Positions 27,861 to 36,856 of a stretch of DNA of 61,367 nucleotides are shown one piece after another. The stretch is taken from positions 1 to 61,367 of the forward strand of contig PXRN01000023.1 of NCBI GenBank assembly GCA_003021045.1, in the 5' to 3' direction. This stretch comes from Halobacteriales archaeon QS_4_69_34. GTDB taxonomy: Archaea; Halobacteriota; Halobacteria; Halobacteriales; Halococcaceae. The stretch's first letter is position 1; each line of letters starts with the position of its first letter. The notes below the pieces were generated by a model, which was not told where the DNA came from, did not search any database, and was given only the letters and a program-made list of their open reading frames with translations. The translations under genes and the position numbers were made by a program.

Positions 27861-28543
27861 CGACGCCCCTCCGTGTTCGCGGTGGCTCGTGCGCCCGCCT
27901 CCCGACCGGCCGAAAGCTGTCTCATGGCTGTTCGTGGGCGAGCGCGCGGGAAGTATTTTCCTACTCGCACACCCGCCACGGCGGTCGCCGTCGACGCTCG
28001 ATCGGCCGCGGTTGGGACGGCTCGAACGAACGCGAAGCCGAGGACGATTCGGACGGTAAGACGGCGGGGACGGTCGGACGGCAACAGAGCGGTGCCGTAA
28101 CGTAGTGGTGCCGTGGCGGTGGCGCGGCAGCGCGCCGCTCCGTCGGCGCGCGTTCACGCGAGAGGTGAGTGGCGAGGTGCGAGGTACTCGTCTCGATGCG
28201 AGCGGGGCAGCGACCCGCGAGCGACGCGAGGGCCGGCGGTGCGGTCGCTGTGGGTGGTAGTCGAGAGCCCGAGCGAGCGAGTCGGCTGGGGAGGGGATGT
28301 GGGGCGGTTCGCGGTGCTGTGCGGGGCGGTCGCGGTCCGCGGTGGCGCGGCTGCGGAGCGGTGGCGGTTTCTCGTGTGTCTCGGCACTCGCGGTCGGCAT
28401 CCCGCTGCCAGCCATTCTACGTTCGCGTCAGCAGAGCTATCAATGGCACAGTCGTCGCGGTAGACAGGCGCGCGAATCGACTCGAAAGGGTACGCGAAGT
28501 CCTCCCGTCTCCCCGTTGCCGTGATCGACGTCGACGATCGGCG
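27861..28543. other. 683-bp intergenic region with dispersed repeat copy B
   Basis: No gene can be supported. The expected upstream partner of pfdA in many haloarchaea, ribosomal protein LX, is absent. About 28125-28395 is copy B of the dispersed repeat in reverse orientation. Nearest pfdA, a reverse-strand GAAAATACTT element (27952-27961) may be its promoter. Confidence 0.6.
28125..28395 (-). repeat. Dispersed non-coding repeat, copy B
   Basis: Read on the reverse strand, it has the same order of blocks as copies A and C: CGAGTGCCGAGACACACGAG, a GCGGACCGCGACCGC block, CCTCCCCAGCCGACTCGCTC followed by GCTCGGGCTCTCGACTACCA, and a distal GCGCGCC block. It shares its core almost exactly with copy D. 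There is no conserved ORF; the boundaries are approximate. Confidence 0.6.
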
Positions 28544-30157
28544 TCACCACTCGCCGGGCCAGATCCCCGCCGCGCGCATCCCCGGCTCCGCGCCGACCTC
28601 GCGCAGCCGCTCGCGCAAGTCCTCGGGATCGATCCGCCCGAGGCGCTCGCTCGCGGCGAGCGCCCGAACCGCGAGCGCCGTCAGCATGGCGTGCTCGCGG
28701 AGGGTCCGGGGGTCGGCCTTGTCACGGGTGTCCGCGCGGGTGTGCGTCCACCCGCGGTCCCACGCGCCGCTCGCGTCGGGATCGCGACTGTGGAGCTGGA
28801 GCGCCGGGACGCCCGCCCGCAGGAACGGCCAGTGGTCGCTGTAGGGGTGGGGTCGCCCGCGCACGTCGACGGGCTGGCCGGCCCAGTCGGCGACGCCCTC
28901 GACGAGGCCGGCCAGCCGATCGGAGCCGTGCGTCAGCGCCCGCAAATCCCGGAAGCGGCCGGCCCCGTCGACGTTGACGACCCCCTTCACACGATCGAGA
29001 TCGAGCGCGTCGGCGAGCGCCGCCGCGCCCATCAACCCGAGCTCCTCACAGCCCACGCTCGCTACGCGCACCCGACAGCCGATCCCGTCGGCGGCGTCGA
29101 GAGCGGCGAGGATCCGCGCGGCCCCGACCAGGACCGCCGCCCCGCAGCCGTTGTCGAGCGCACCCTCGCCGACGTCGTGGGCGTCGTGGTGAGCGACCAC
29201 CACGACCTCCTCGTCGGTGTCGGGCCCGACCGTTCCGACGACGTTCCGGCTCTCCCCGGCTTCGGTCGTCGCCTCGACGTGCAGGCATGCCTCGGCTCCG
29301 CCGGCCCCACCGGTCCCACCGTCCTCGCCACCGCCGTCGTCGGTTCCCCCGTCGCCGACTCTATCGTCGGGTCCGTCACCGTCCCCCTCCCACTCGTCGC
29401 TCCCGTCTTCGGCCCCGCTGCCCGCGTCGGCGTACTCGACCAGCCACGCGCCGGTTTCCTTGCTCACACCGACGCCCGGGATGGCGGCCTCGGTGTCGAA
29501 GGCGAGCGCCCCGGTCGGGGGAAGCTGGCCGGGCACGTGGTTGGCGAGGACGAACGCCCGCGCGCCGGCCGCGGCGGCGTGGCCGGCCTTCTCCGCGCGG
29601 TGGACGTGGCGCTCGCCCGGCGGGGAGTCGGCGCGCGCGAGGACGACCGCTCCCGAGACGTCGGCAGCCTCGATTTCGTCGGGCGTTCCGTGACCGACGT
29701 CGACCAGCTTCGCGCGCACGTCGGCGGCCGGCGAGTACGGCAGCGCGACCGCCTCGAAGGCGCGCTCGATCGGTTCCTCGCGCCGGAGTGGGTCCATCGG
29801 CCCGGATCCGTCGGCAGCATCACCGGTTCCGCCGGGGTCGCCCGCGCCGTTCGCCCCGTCGGCGGGGACGTGGACGGTGAGCTCCGTCCGCCCGCGGGTC
29901 CAGCGCTGTATCGGAAACGCCTCGATCCCGGGATCGGCTCCCACCCGCGAGAGCGCGTCGGCGACGCGTTCGGCCGCGCGGCGCTCGCCGTGATGGCCGC
30001 CCATCCGGTCTTCTATCTCGGTCAGGCGCGTGAGGAGCGCCCACGAGAGGTCGTCGCGCCACGCGCGGCCCAGCGCCCGGTCGAGCGTCGCGTCGCCCGT
30101 CCCCGTCCCGCGCGTCGCGTCCGCCGGATTGGTCTGATCCGTCCCGTCTCCGGTCAT
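28544..30157 (-). CDS. M28-family zinc aminopeptidase/peptidase
   Basis: A 537-residue M28 peptidase. A protease-associated domain (residues ~110-220, VSGAVVLARADSPPGERHVH, AAGARAFVLANHVPGQLPP) is inserted in the N-terminal half. The zinc-binding peptidase core has AHHDAHDVGEGALDNGCGAA, then CEELGLMGAAALADAL and PYSDHWPFLRAGVPALQL, the M28 ligands and catalytic Glu. A haloarchaeal Asp/Gly-rich insert occupies residues ~250-285. No signal peptide is visible, so it acts in the cytosol. ATG 30157 (MTGDGTDQTNPAD) is preferred over 30184. It is divergent from pepF with ~124 bp between starts. Confidence 0.85.
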   Translation of the reverse strand: MTGDGTDQTNPADATRGTGTGDATLDRALGRAWRDDLSWALLTRLTEIEDRMGGHHGERRAAERVADALSRVGADPGIEAFPIQRWTRGRTELTVHVPADGANGAGDPGGTGDAADGSGPMDPLRREEPIERAFEAVALPYSPAADVRAKLVDVGHGTPDEIEAADVSGAVVLARADSPPGERHVHRAEKAGHAAAAGARAFVLANHVPGQLPPTGALAFDTEAAIPGVGVSKETGAWLVEYADAGSGAEDGSDEWEGDGDGPDDRVGDGGTDDGGGEDGGTGGAGGAEACLHVEATTEAGESRNVVGTVGPDTDEEVVVVAHHDAHDVGEGALDNGCGAAVLVGAARILAALDAADGIGCRVRVASVGCEELGLMGAAALADALDLDRVKGVVNVDGAGRFRDLRALTHGSDRLAGLVEGVADWAGQPVDVRGRPHPYSDHWPFLRAGVPALQLHSRDPDASGAWDRGWTHTRADTRDKADPRTLREHAMLTALAVRALAASERLGRIDPEDLRERLREVGAEPGMRAAGIWPGEW

Positions 30158-30281
30158 GGCCGACCCGAGGGAGGCGGTCGGCAAAACCGTTCCCCGAACC
30201 CGACGCGTGTGGACCTCTCGACCCGCAACCGAGGACCCACCGAAGCGAACGGCTTAGGTCGCCCCCGGCCCATTCTCGACC

Positions 30282-32072
30282 ATGAGCTCGATTCCCGAGC
30301 GCGGCGAGATCGACACCGAATACACGTGGGATCTGGCGGATCTCTTCGCGTCCGACGAGGACTGGGAGGCGGCCTACGAGGAAACCGAAGAGCGCATCAC
30401 GGAGCTCGAATCCTACGAGGGCCGCGCGACCGAGGACGGCGAAACCCTCCTGGAGGCTCTCGAAACCCGCGAGAAGCTCATGCGCCGGGTTTCGAACGTC
30501 GCGGCCTACGCTCGGATGCGCCGCGACGAGGACACTACCGACCAGGCCTATCAGGCGCTCACGGCACGTTCCCAGTCGCTCGCGGCCGACGCCCGGAGCG
30601 CGGCGAGCTTCCTCGAACCCGCCCTCCAGGCGCTCGACCGCGACGAACTCGACGCGATGATCGAGGCGGTCCCCGAGCTGGAGGGGTACGAGCACTACTT
30701 CGACGACGTGCGCCGGATGACGCCCCACACCCGCTCGGCGGAGATCGAGGCTCTCCTCGCGGACCTGAGCGAGGTGACCGGCGCGACCGGCGAAGTCTAC
30801 AACCTGCTCTCGAACGCGGACATGAGCTTCCCGGCGGTCGAGGATCCGGACGGCGAGGCCGTCGAGATCACCCTGAGCAACTTCACCACTTTACAGAAGC
30901 GCCCCGACCGTGAGTTCCGCCGGCAGGTGTACGAGGGGTTCTACGACGAGTGGGGGGCGGTCCGTAACGCCGTCGGGGCCGCTCACAAAAACAGCGTGAA
31001 GACGGACGTGAAGCTCGCACGCGCCCGCGACTACGACACCGCCCGCGCGGCCGCCCTCGACGGGCCGAACGTGCCGGTATCGGTCTACGATACCCTGCTC
31101 GACACGGTCCACGCGAACCTCGATTCGCTGCACCGTCACGCCGAACTCAAACGGAGCGTCCTGGACGTCGAGGAGCTCCGGCCGTGGGACCTCTATATGC
31201 CGCTCGCCGAAAGCGAGGAGCCCGAGATCCCCTACGCGGACGCCCGCGAGCACGTGATCGAGGCGGTCGCACCGCTGGGCGACGAATACCAGGAACGGCT
31301 CGCCGAGGGTCTCGACTCGCGCTGGGTCGACGTCTACGAGAGCCGGGGCAAGCAGTCGGGAGCCTACTCGGGGGGCACCTACGACTCCCAGCCCTACATC
31401 CTCATGAACTACCACGACGACCTCGATTCGCTGTACACGCTCGCCCACGAACTGGGCCACTCGCTGCACACCCAGCTGGCGAGCGAGGCCCAGCCCTACG
31501 CCTACTCGGGCTACGAGATATTCGTCGCCGAGGTCGCCTCGACGGTCAACGAGACCCTCCTGACCGAGCACCTGCTCGACACCGTCGACGACGAATCGTT
31601 CCGCCGGCACGTCCTCAACGAGTCGCTCGAACGGTTCCGCTCGACGCTCTGCCGGCAGGCGATGTTCGCGGAGTTCGAACACCGAACCCACGAGCTCACG
31701 GAGGCGGGCGAGGCGCTCACGCCCGAGCGACTCGACGATCTGTACTACGATCTGAAGGCCGAGTACTACGCACCCGCCGAGCTGGACGACCGGATCGCCC
31801 ACGAGTGGATGCGCATCCCGCATTTCTACCGCGCGTTCTACGTCTACCAGTACGCGACGGGCATGGCCGCGGCGGTGGCGCTCGTCGAGCGGATCCTGGA
31901 GGAAGGCGAGCCGGCCGCCGCGGACTACCGGGACTTCCTCGCCGCGGGCTCCTCGAAGTACCCCATCGAGCTCCTGGAGGGGGCCGGGGTGGACGTAAGC
32001 ACCGCGGAGCCGGTCGCGGCCGCGCTCGACACCTACGAGGAACGCCTCGACGCCGTCGCGGGGCTCGCGTAG
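30282..32072 (+). CDS. pepF: Oligoendopeptidase F (M3 peptidase)
   Basis: A 596-residue M3B metallopeptidase that cleaves short peptides. The zinc motif is LAHELGHSLHTQLAS near residue 388, with the third ligand in the following EIFVAEVASTVNETLLTEHL. The N-terminal oligopeptidase domain (EYTWDLADLFASDEDWEAAY to LTARSQSLAADARSAASFLE) and the substrate-binding region YDSQPYILMNYHDDLDSLYT and RIPHFYRAFYVYQYATG match PepF. There is no signal peptide. The gene is monocistronic; the downstream 250 bp before PAN hold tandem repeats. Confidence 0.93.
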   Translation: MSSIPERGEIDTEYTWDLADLFASDEDWEAAYEETEERITELESYEGRATEDGETLLEALETREKLMRRVSNVAAYARMRRDEDTTDQAYQALTARSQSLAADARSAASFLEPALQALDRDELDAMIEAVPELEGYEHYFDDVRRMTPHTRSAEIEALLADLSEVTGATGEVYNLLSNADMSFPAVEDPDGEAVEITLSNFTTLQKRPDREFRRQVYEGFYDEWGAVRNAVGAAHKNSVKTDVKLARARDYDTARAAALDGPNVPVSVYDTLLDTVHANLDSLHRHAELKRSVLDVEELRPWDLYMPLAESEEPEIPYADAREHVIEAVAPLGDEYQERLAEGLDSRWVDVYESRGKQSGAYSGGTYDSQPYILMNYHDDLDSLYTLAHELGHSLHTQLASEAQPYAYSGYEIFVAEVASTVNETLLTEHLLDTVDDESFRRHVLNESLERFRSTLCRQAMFAEFEHRTHELTEAGEALTPERLDDLYYDLKAEYYAPAELDDRIAHEWMRIPHFYRAFYVYQYATGMAAAVALVERILEEGEPAAADYRDFLAAGSSKYPIELLEGAGVDVSTAEPVAAALDTYEERLDAVAGLA

Positions 32073-32095
32073 TCCGCGACCGACCACCCGGCACG

Positions 32096-32220
32096 AGCGT
32101 CCGGTTCGTCGGCCGTCCCGACTCGACGACCGCCACGATCTGACGACCGCCACGACTCGACGATCGCCTGGGCCGACGACCGTCTCGGCCTGACGACCAC
32201 CACGATTCGACGACTACCCC
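32096..32220 (+). repeat. Imperfect ~17-18 bp tandem repeats upstream of PAN
   Basis: At least six imperfect units built on GACGACCGCCACGAYTC follow one another (variants GACGATCGCCTGGGCC, GACGACCGTCTCGGCC, GACGACCACCACGATTC, GACGACTACCCCGACTC). They occupy the space between the pepF stop and the PAN promoter. The units are direct repeats and are not related to the dispersed repeat family. Confidence 0.55.
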
Positions 32221-32291
32221 GACTCCGAGCGCTCGGACTCGACGGGCCCGTCGACCGCAGCGCTCGCATAAATCCCCCGGATCAAAAAGGA

Positions 32292-32298
32292 TTTTTAG
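32292..32298 (+). promoter_or_regulatory. TATA element of the PAN gene
   Basis: TTTTTAG, 23-29 nt before ATG 32321, preceded by an A-rich stretch (AAAAAGG); leaderless spacing. Confidence 0.55.
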
Positions 32299-32320
32299 TG
32301 AAACCTCCGTAGGATGGGGC

Positions 32321-33535
32321 ATGTCGCACAGCCCCTCCGTCCCGGACCGCCCGCGTCTCGACGTCGATCCCGAACTTTCGGGCCCGGAACGGCTGCGTGC
32401 GCTCCGCGAGCACCTCGACGAGATCAAGCAGGTCAACGACGAGCTCGAGACCCACCTCGACGCCGCGACCACACAGCGCGAGGAGCTCGCCGCGGAGGCC
32501 GACGCGCTCGAGCGCGAGAACGAGACGCTCAAGACCGCCTCGCTGTACGTCGCCACGGTCGAGGAGCTCGCCGAGGAGGGCGTCATCGTCAAGCAACACG
32601 GCAACAATCAGGAGGTGCTCACCGAGGTCGCCCCGGAGCTCCACGACCGACTGGAGGCCGGCGACCGCGTCGCCGTCAACGACTCTTTCGGCGTCCAGAC
32701 GACCCTCGACACCGAGACGGACGCCCGCGCGCAGGCAATGGAGATCACCGAGCGTCCCGACGTGAGCTACGCGGACATCGGCGGCATCGACGAGCAGGTC
32801 CGCGAAATGCGCGAGACCGTCGAGATGCCACTCGTCGATCCCGAGACGTTCGCGACGGTCGGCATCGACCCACCCGCGGGCATCCTGCTACACGGCCCGC
32901 CCGGCACGGGCAAGACGATGCTCGCGAAGGCGGTCGCCAACGAGACCGACGCCACGTTCATCAAGATGGCAGGCTCCGAGCTCGTGCGGAAGTTCATCGG
33001 CGAGGGGGCACGCCTCGTCCGGGACCTCTTCGAGCTCGCCGCCGAGAACGAGCCCGCCGTCGTGTTCGTCGACGAGCTCGACGCCGTCGCCGCAAAGCGC
33101 ACCGACTCGAAGACCTCCGGGGACGCCGAGGTCCAGCGCACCATGATGCAGCTGCTCAACGAGATGGACGGCTTCGACGACCGAGGGGACATCTCGATCG
33201 TCGCCGCGACCAACCGCTTCGACATGCTCGATCCCGCGATCCTCCGACCCGGCCGGTTCGACCGGCTCATCGAGGTGCCAAAGCCCGACGCCGCGGGTCG
33301 TGAACGGATCTTCGAGATCCACACCGAGGGAATGAGTCTCGCCGACGTCGACCTCGAAGCGCTGGCCGCCGACACCGAGGGGCTGAGCGGCGCGGAGATC
33401 GAGAGCCTCACCACCGAGGCCGGGATGGTCGCCATCCGCGACGAGCGGACCGACGTGAGGATGGACGACTTCCGCGAGGCCATCGAGAAGGTCGACGGCG
33501 AGGACACGCCAGTCACGCCGGTCGCCTTCCAGTAG
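32321..33535 (+). CDS. pan: Proteasome-activating nucleotidase (PAN)
   Basis: A 404-residue AAA+ ATPase that unfolds substrates for the 20S proteasome. An N-terminal coiled coil ([20 protein letters not shown]) leads to an OB domain ([20 protein letters not shown] to [14 protein letters not shown]), then the AAA module: Walker [18 protein letters not shown], Walker [15 protein letters not shown], pore-type loop [17 protein letters not shown], second region of homology [20 protein letters not shown]. The C-terminus ends VTPVAFQ, so the HbYX proteasome-docking motif has Phe instead of Tyr. It is complete and of family length. Confidence 0.94.
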   Translation: MSHSPSVPDRPRLDVDPELSGPERLRALREHLDEIKQVNDELETHLDAATTQREELAAEADALERENETLKTASLYVATVEELAEEGVIVKQHGNNQEVLTEVAPELHDRLEAGDRVAVNDSFGVQTTLDTETDARAQAMEITERPDVSYADIGGIDEQVREMRETVEMPLVDPETFATVGIDPPAGILLHGPPGTGKTMLAKAVANETDATFIKMAGSELVRKFIGEGARLVRDLFELAAENEPAVVFVDELDAVAAKRTDSKTSGDAEVQRTMMQLLNEMDGFDDRGDISIVAATNRFDMLDPAILRPGRFDRLIEVPKPDAAGRERIFEIHTEGMSLADVDLEALAADTEGLSGAEIESLTTEAGMVAIRDERTDVRMDDFREAIEKVDGEDTPVTPVAFQ

Positions 33536-33734
33536 TTCCGTGCCGGAGAGGGTTCGGGGTACGCGCCGCTCGGCTCGCTGATCGGCGGCAGTCGGCGAGC
33601 CGTTCGGCACGACGACAGCGATGAAGCCGGCCGCGTTCGGTCTCGGTCCACGGGCTGTATCCTCGTGTGCCCCGACCCGGTGGCTTCCCGCAGTCGGGGG
33701 GCGGCCGACCCCGCGGTGTTCGGCGTGACGGTGT

Positions 33735-33895
33735 CACGGCCGCGAGGAGCGACACGACTCGGTCACGTTGCGCTTTCGGGGCGGTTTCCGTGAACACTCA
33801 CGACGTGAGAACTCTCGCCTCCCCAGTCGGTTCGCTCGCTCGGACTCTCGACTACCACGCACCGCGACGCAGCCGCGGCGCTGGCGGCCATCGAT
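33735..33895 (+). repeat. Dispersed non-coding repeat, copy D (partial, diverged)
   Basis: Only the central block is clear: CCTCCCCAGTCGGTTCGCTC followed by GCTCGGACTCTCGACTACCA and a GCACCGCGACGCAGC stretch, which matches copy B (reverse) with few substitutions. The outer ACACACGAGA block is not recognisable. The boundaries are approximate. Confidence 0.5.
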
Positions 33896-33922
33896 GCGGC
33901 CCGGCGCGAGCCACGGGGAGTC

Positions 33923-34020
33923 ATACTGTCGGTCAGAAGTCCGTGGGCGCACAACGGAAAACCGGAGGACGGCACAGGGGAGCCACGATCAGCTTTGCAG
34001 TCCTTTCTGACCGACAGTAT
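33923..34020. repeat. Perfect 16-bp inverted repeat, 66-bp spacer, overlapping the glucokinase promoter
   Basis: The left arm ATACTGTCGGTCAGAA (33923-33938) is the exact reverse complement of the right arm at 34005-34020. The right arm includes the BRE/TATA region (TATAAG begins at 34018). The left arm therefore presents a similar promoter-like sequence facing the other way. No target duplication flanks it, so a regulatory or bidirectional promoter role seems likelier than a MITE. Confidence 0.6.
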
Positions 34021-34023
34021 AAG
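34010..34023 (+). promoter_or_regulatory. Promoter of the ROK glucokinase gene
   Basis: ACCGACAGTATAAG, identical to the 14 nt at 3600-3613 upstream of methylmalonyl-CoA mutase; TATAAG at 34018-34023 lies 25-30 nt before ATG 34048 (leaderless). Confidence 0.6.
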
Positions 34024-34047
34024 CCACCGACGCCCGAGGAGGGGGAC

Positions 34048-35046
34048 ATGGCCTGCTACGCCGGCGTCGATCTCGGGGCGACGAACTGCCGGGCGGTCGT
34101 CGCCGTCGACGGCGAGCCCCGCGGGCGCGAGGAGCGGCCGACCCCCCGTGGCCCCAACGGCGCGGCGGTCGCGGACGCGGTGCTCGAAACGCTCCGGGGG
34201 GCGTGTGCCGCGGCCGGGGTGGCTCCCACGGACGTCGAGGCGGTCGGGATCGGATCGATCGGCCCGCTCGACCTCGCCGCGGGCACGGTCGAACGTCCCG
34301 CGAACCTCCCCGACCGGATCGAGACGATCCCGCTCGTGGGACCGATCGGGGAGCTGGCGCGCCTCGACGCCCACGACGTCTACCTCTACAACGACACCGA
34401 CGCCGGGGTGATCGGCGAGCGCTTTCACGCCACGGAGAGCCCCGACGACATGGTCTATCTCACCATCTCCTCGGGCATCGGCGCGGGCGTCGCCGTCGAC
34501 GGCCACGTCCTCCGGGGCTGGGACGGCAACGCCGGCGAGGTGGGCCATACGGTCGTCGATCCCCGCGGGCGGCGGACCTGTGGCTGTGGCCACGACGGCC
34601 ACTGGGAGGCCTACTGCTCGGGCGCGAATCTCCCCCGCTACGCCCGCCTGCTCGCCACGGAGGCTGGCGGCGTCGACACCGCCCTCGCGCTCGACGGCGA
34701 GGAGTCCGACGACGGCCTCGACGCGGCCGACGTCTTCGCGCGTGCCCGTGAGGGCGAGGAGTTCGCCGAGCACGTCGTCGAGCGGGTCGCCCGGCTGAAC
34801 GCCATCGGCGTGGCGAACGTCGTCCACGCCTACGCGCCGCTGGTCGTCGCGGTCGGCGGCGCAGTCGCGCTCGAGAACCCCGAACTGGTGGTCGAGCCGA
34901 TCCGCGAGCGCCTGCCCGGACTCGTGATGGCGAACGTCCCCGAAGTGCGGCCCACGGCGCTCGGCGCGGACGCCGTCCTCCGGGGCGCGCTCGCGGGCGC
35001 GCTCACCGGCGGCACGGGCGACCCTGCCGACCGACCCGAGCGGTAA
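34048..35046 (+). CDS. glk: ROK-family glucokinase
   Basis: A 332-residue sugar kinase. The ATP phosphate loop is YAGVDLGATNCRAVVA at the N-terminus; the catalytic Asp is in YLYNDTDAGVIGE; the ROK zinc motif is GHTVVDPRGRRTCGCGHDGH followed by WEAYCSG, with the expected His/Cys ligands; the second phosphate region is VGGAVALENPELV. It phosphorylates glucose with ATP. The Zn motif and length agree with haloarchaeal glucokinase. It has its own promoter and is followed by the LVIVD lipoprotein gene ~100 bp downstream. Confidence 0.9.
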   Translation: MACYAGVDLGATNCRAVVAVDGEPRGREERPTPRGPNGAAVADAVLETLRGACAAAGVAPTDVEAVGIGSIGPLDLAAGTVERPANLPDRIETIPLVGPIGELARLDAHDVYLYNDTDAGVIGERFHATESPDDMVYLTISSGIGAGVAVDGHVLRGWDGNAGEVGHTVVDPRGRRTCGCGHDGHWEAYCSGANLPRYARLLATEAGGVDTALALDGEESDDGLDAADVFARAREGEEFAEHVVERVARLNAIGVANVVHAYAPLVVAVGGAVALENPELVVEPIRERLPGLVMANVPEVRPTALGADAVLRGALAGALTGGTGDPADRPER

Positions 35047-35150
35047 GCGACGCGGACGCGGCCAGCAGTGTGAGCGCAGGGAGCGGTGGGAGCCGACCGG
35101 CCGAAGGCGACGAACCGGAGGCCATACCACCGCTCGGACGAAGAGCAGGT

Positions 35151-36824
35151 ATGCGACGCCGCTCGGCGCTCCGCGCGCTCGCCGCCGGGGCGACGCTCCC
35201 GCTCGCGTCCGCTTGCTCGACGGCCCGGTCCGGGTCGGCGGCCCACCCCGGCTCGGCGGTCCACTCCGGCCCCTCGGGTCGGCTCGACCCGTCGGATCCG
35301 TCCGGCCCGACAGCACAGCCCGGGTTCGCGCCCTTGGGCAGCGTCCCGGTCGATGGGGCCTGCGAGGTGGTCGTCGGGCCCGACGGAGAGACGGCCTTCC
35401 TCGCGGCGACGAGCGGCTTTGTGACCGTCGACGTGAGCGACCCCCGGGAGCCGACCGTCCTCGTCGACCGTCGGGGCGTCCTCGCGGACCGGGAGCGGGG
35501 CCCGCTCGCGGCGATCCGTGACGCCAAACTTGACGGCGATCGCCTCGCGGTGGTCGGCCCGGCGAACCCACAGGGCGACGGCGAGACGCGCGGCGCGATG
35601 GTGCTCTACGACGTGGCGAACCCGGCCGACCCTCAGCGGGTGTCCGTCCACGAGACCGACTACGCGATCCACAACGCCTTCCTCACCGACGGACGGGCCT
35701 ACCTCTCGCAGTTCGACGACCGCCGGGTGGGCATGGTCGTCGTCGACGTCGGGGACGACGACCCCGAACGGGTCGGGCGGTGGTCGCTGCTCGACGTCGA
35801 CGAGCGCTGGGCGAGCGTCCCGCTCTATCTCTTCCCCGTCCACGATCTCTGGGTCCACGGGACGACGGTCTACGTCGCCCACTGGGACGCCGGAACGTGG
35901 CTGCTCGACGCGAGCGACCCCACGGACCCGACCGCGATCGCCTCGATCGGAGGGCGTCAGCCGGGGGAGCTCGCCGCGCTCTCGGGGTCGGCGGCCCGAG
36001 AGGCGTCGCTCACGCCGCCTGGCAACCACCACTACGCGACCGTGAACGACGACGCCTCGCTGCTCGGGATCGGCGTCGAATCGTGGGCCGTCGACGGCGA
36101 GGGTGGACCCGGCGGGATCACGCTCTACGACGTCACCGACCCGGCCGAACCGCGCGAGCTGGGACGGATCGCCCCGCCGGCGACCGACGAGCCCGAGCGG
36201 GGCGGAATCTGGACCACCGCCCACAACTTCGCGCTCGTGGGCGAGCGGCTCTACTCCGCGTGGTACCGCGGCGGGGTGGCCGTCCACGACGTGAGCGACC
36301 CGCAGAGCCCCGACGAACTCGCGCGCTGGCGCAACACCGAGGAGACCAACTTCTGGGCGGCACGGCCCGCCGTGTCGGACGACTTCTTCGTCGCCAGCAG
36401 CTGGAACCAGTACGGCGCGATGCCCGAGGCGGCCGGACTCTACACCTTTCCCGACCCGGCCTCCGGGCGCGGCCCGACGACGGTGAGCGGCCCAGCGACG
36501 GCCACGGAGGCGACCGAGAGGGGGTCGACGACCGAACGCGAAACCGGGGACGCGAACGGTCCCGCGGGAGCCGCGTCGAGCGGGTCGACGACCCCGGACT
36601 CGGCGGGCAGCTCGGCGACTCGCTCGGCGACGGTCCCGGCCGGCGGGGCGGCCGGGTCGCGGACGGACGCCGCGACGTCGACCGCGACGGCGGGCGATGC
36701 GGCGGCAACCGACGCGACCGCGACCGACGCGACCGCGACCGACGGTCCCGGTTTCGGCGTGCTGGCGGCGCTCGCTGGCCTCGGCGTCGGTACGTGGCGA
36801 CAGCTACGGCGAAACGCGGACTGA
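35151..36824 (+). CDS. Secreted LVIVD-repeat lipoprotein with a PGF-like C-terminus
   Basis: A 557-residue secreted protein. The N-terminus MRRRSALRALAAGATLPLAS followed by ACS has a twin-arginine-like start and a lipobox (LASA-C). Residues ~55-420 are a beta-propeller of LVIVD-type repeats (FVTVDVSDPREPTVLVDRRG, MVLYDVANPADPQRVSVHE, TWLLDASDPTDPTAIASI, ITLYDVTDPAEPRELGRI, VAVHDVSDPQSPDELARW). A ~110-residue Thr/Ala/Ser/Gly linker follows, with DATATDATATDG repeats, ending PGFGVLAALAGLGVGTWRQL, a PGF-CTERM-like archaeosortase signal. So both a lipid anchor and a C-terminal anchor are predicted. ATG 35151 is chosen over 35070 because of the signal peptide. Confidence 0.82.
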   Translation: MRRRSALRALAAGATLPLASACSTARSGSAAHPGSAVHSGPSGRLDPSDPSGPTAQPGFAPLGSVPVDGACEVVVGPDGETAFLAATSGFVTVDVSDPREPTVLVDRRGVLADRERGPLAAIRDAKLDGDRLAVVGPANPQGDGETRGAMVLYDVANPADPQRVSVHETDYAIHNAFLTDGRAYLSQFDDRRVGMVVVDVGDDDPERVGRWSLLDVDERWASVPLYLFPVHDLWVHGTTVYVAHWDAGTWLLDASDPTDPTAIASIGGRQPGELAALSGSAAREASLTPPGNHHYATVNDDASLLGIGVESWAVDGEGGPGGITLYDVTDPAEPRELGRIAPPATDEPERGGIWTTAHNFALVGERLYSAWYRGGVAVHDVSDPQSPDELARWRNTEETNFWAARPAVSDDFFVASSWNQYGAMPEAAGLYTFPDPASGRGPTTVSGPATATEATERGSTTERETGDANGPAGAASSGSTTPDSAGSSATRSATVPAGGAAGSRTDAATSTATAGDAAATDATATDATATDGPGFGVLAALAGLGVGTWRQLRRNAD

Positions 36825-36856
36825 TCCGGACCGCTCGTCGAGGCGAGGGACGGCGC

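Larger units (their letters stand above)
33536..34047. other. 512-bp intergenic region, repeat copy D and the ROK promoter
   Basis: No gene is supported. It contains a diverged copy of the dispersed repeat (about 33735-33895) and, near the right end, a 16-bp inverted repeat overlapping the glucokinase promoter. Confidence 0.6.

Noticed and set aside
33923..34020. The glucokinase inverted repeat as a second MITE
   Set aside because: No target duplication (TC on the left, AA on the right) and the right arm is the promoter itself, so a regulatory origin is more likely.
36690..36750. Direct repeats GACGCGACCGCGACC as a regulatory array
   Set aside because: They are in frame and code the DATAT linker repeats of the LVIVD lipoprotein.
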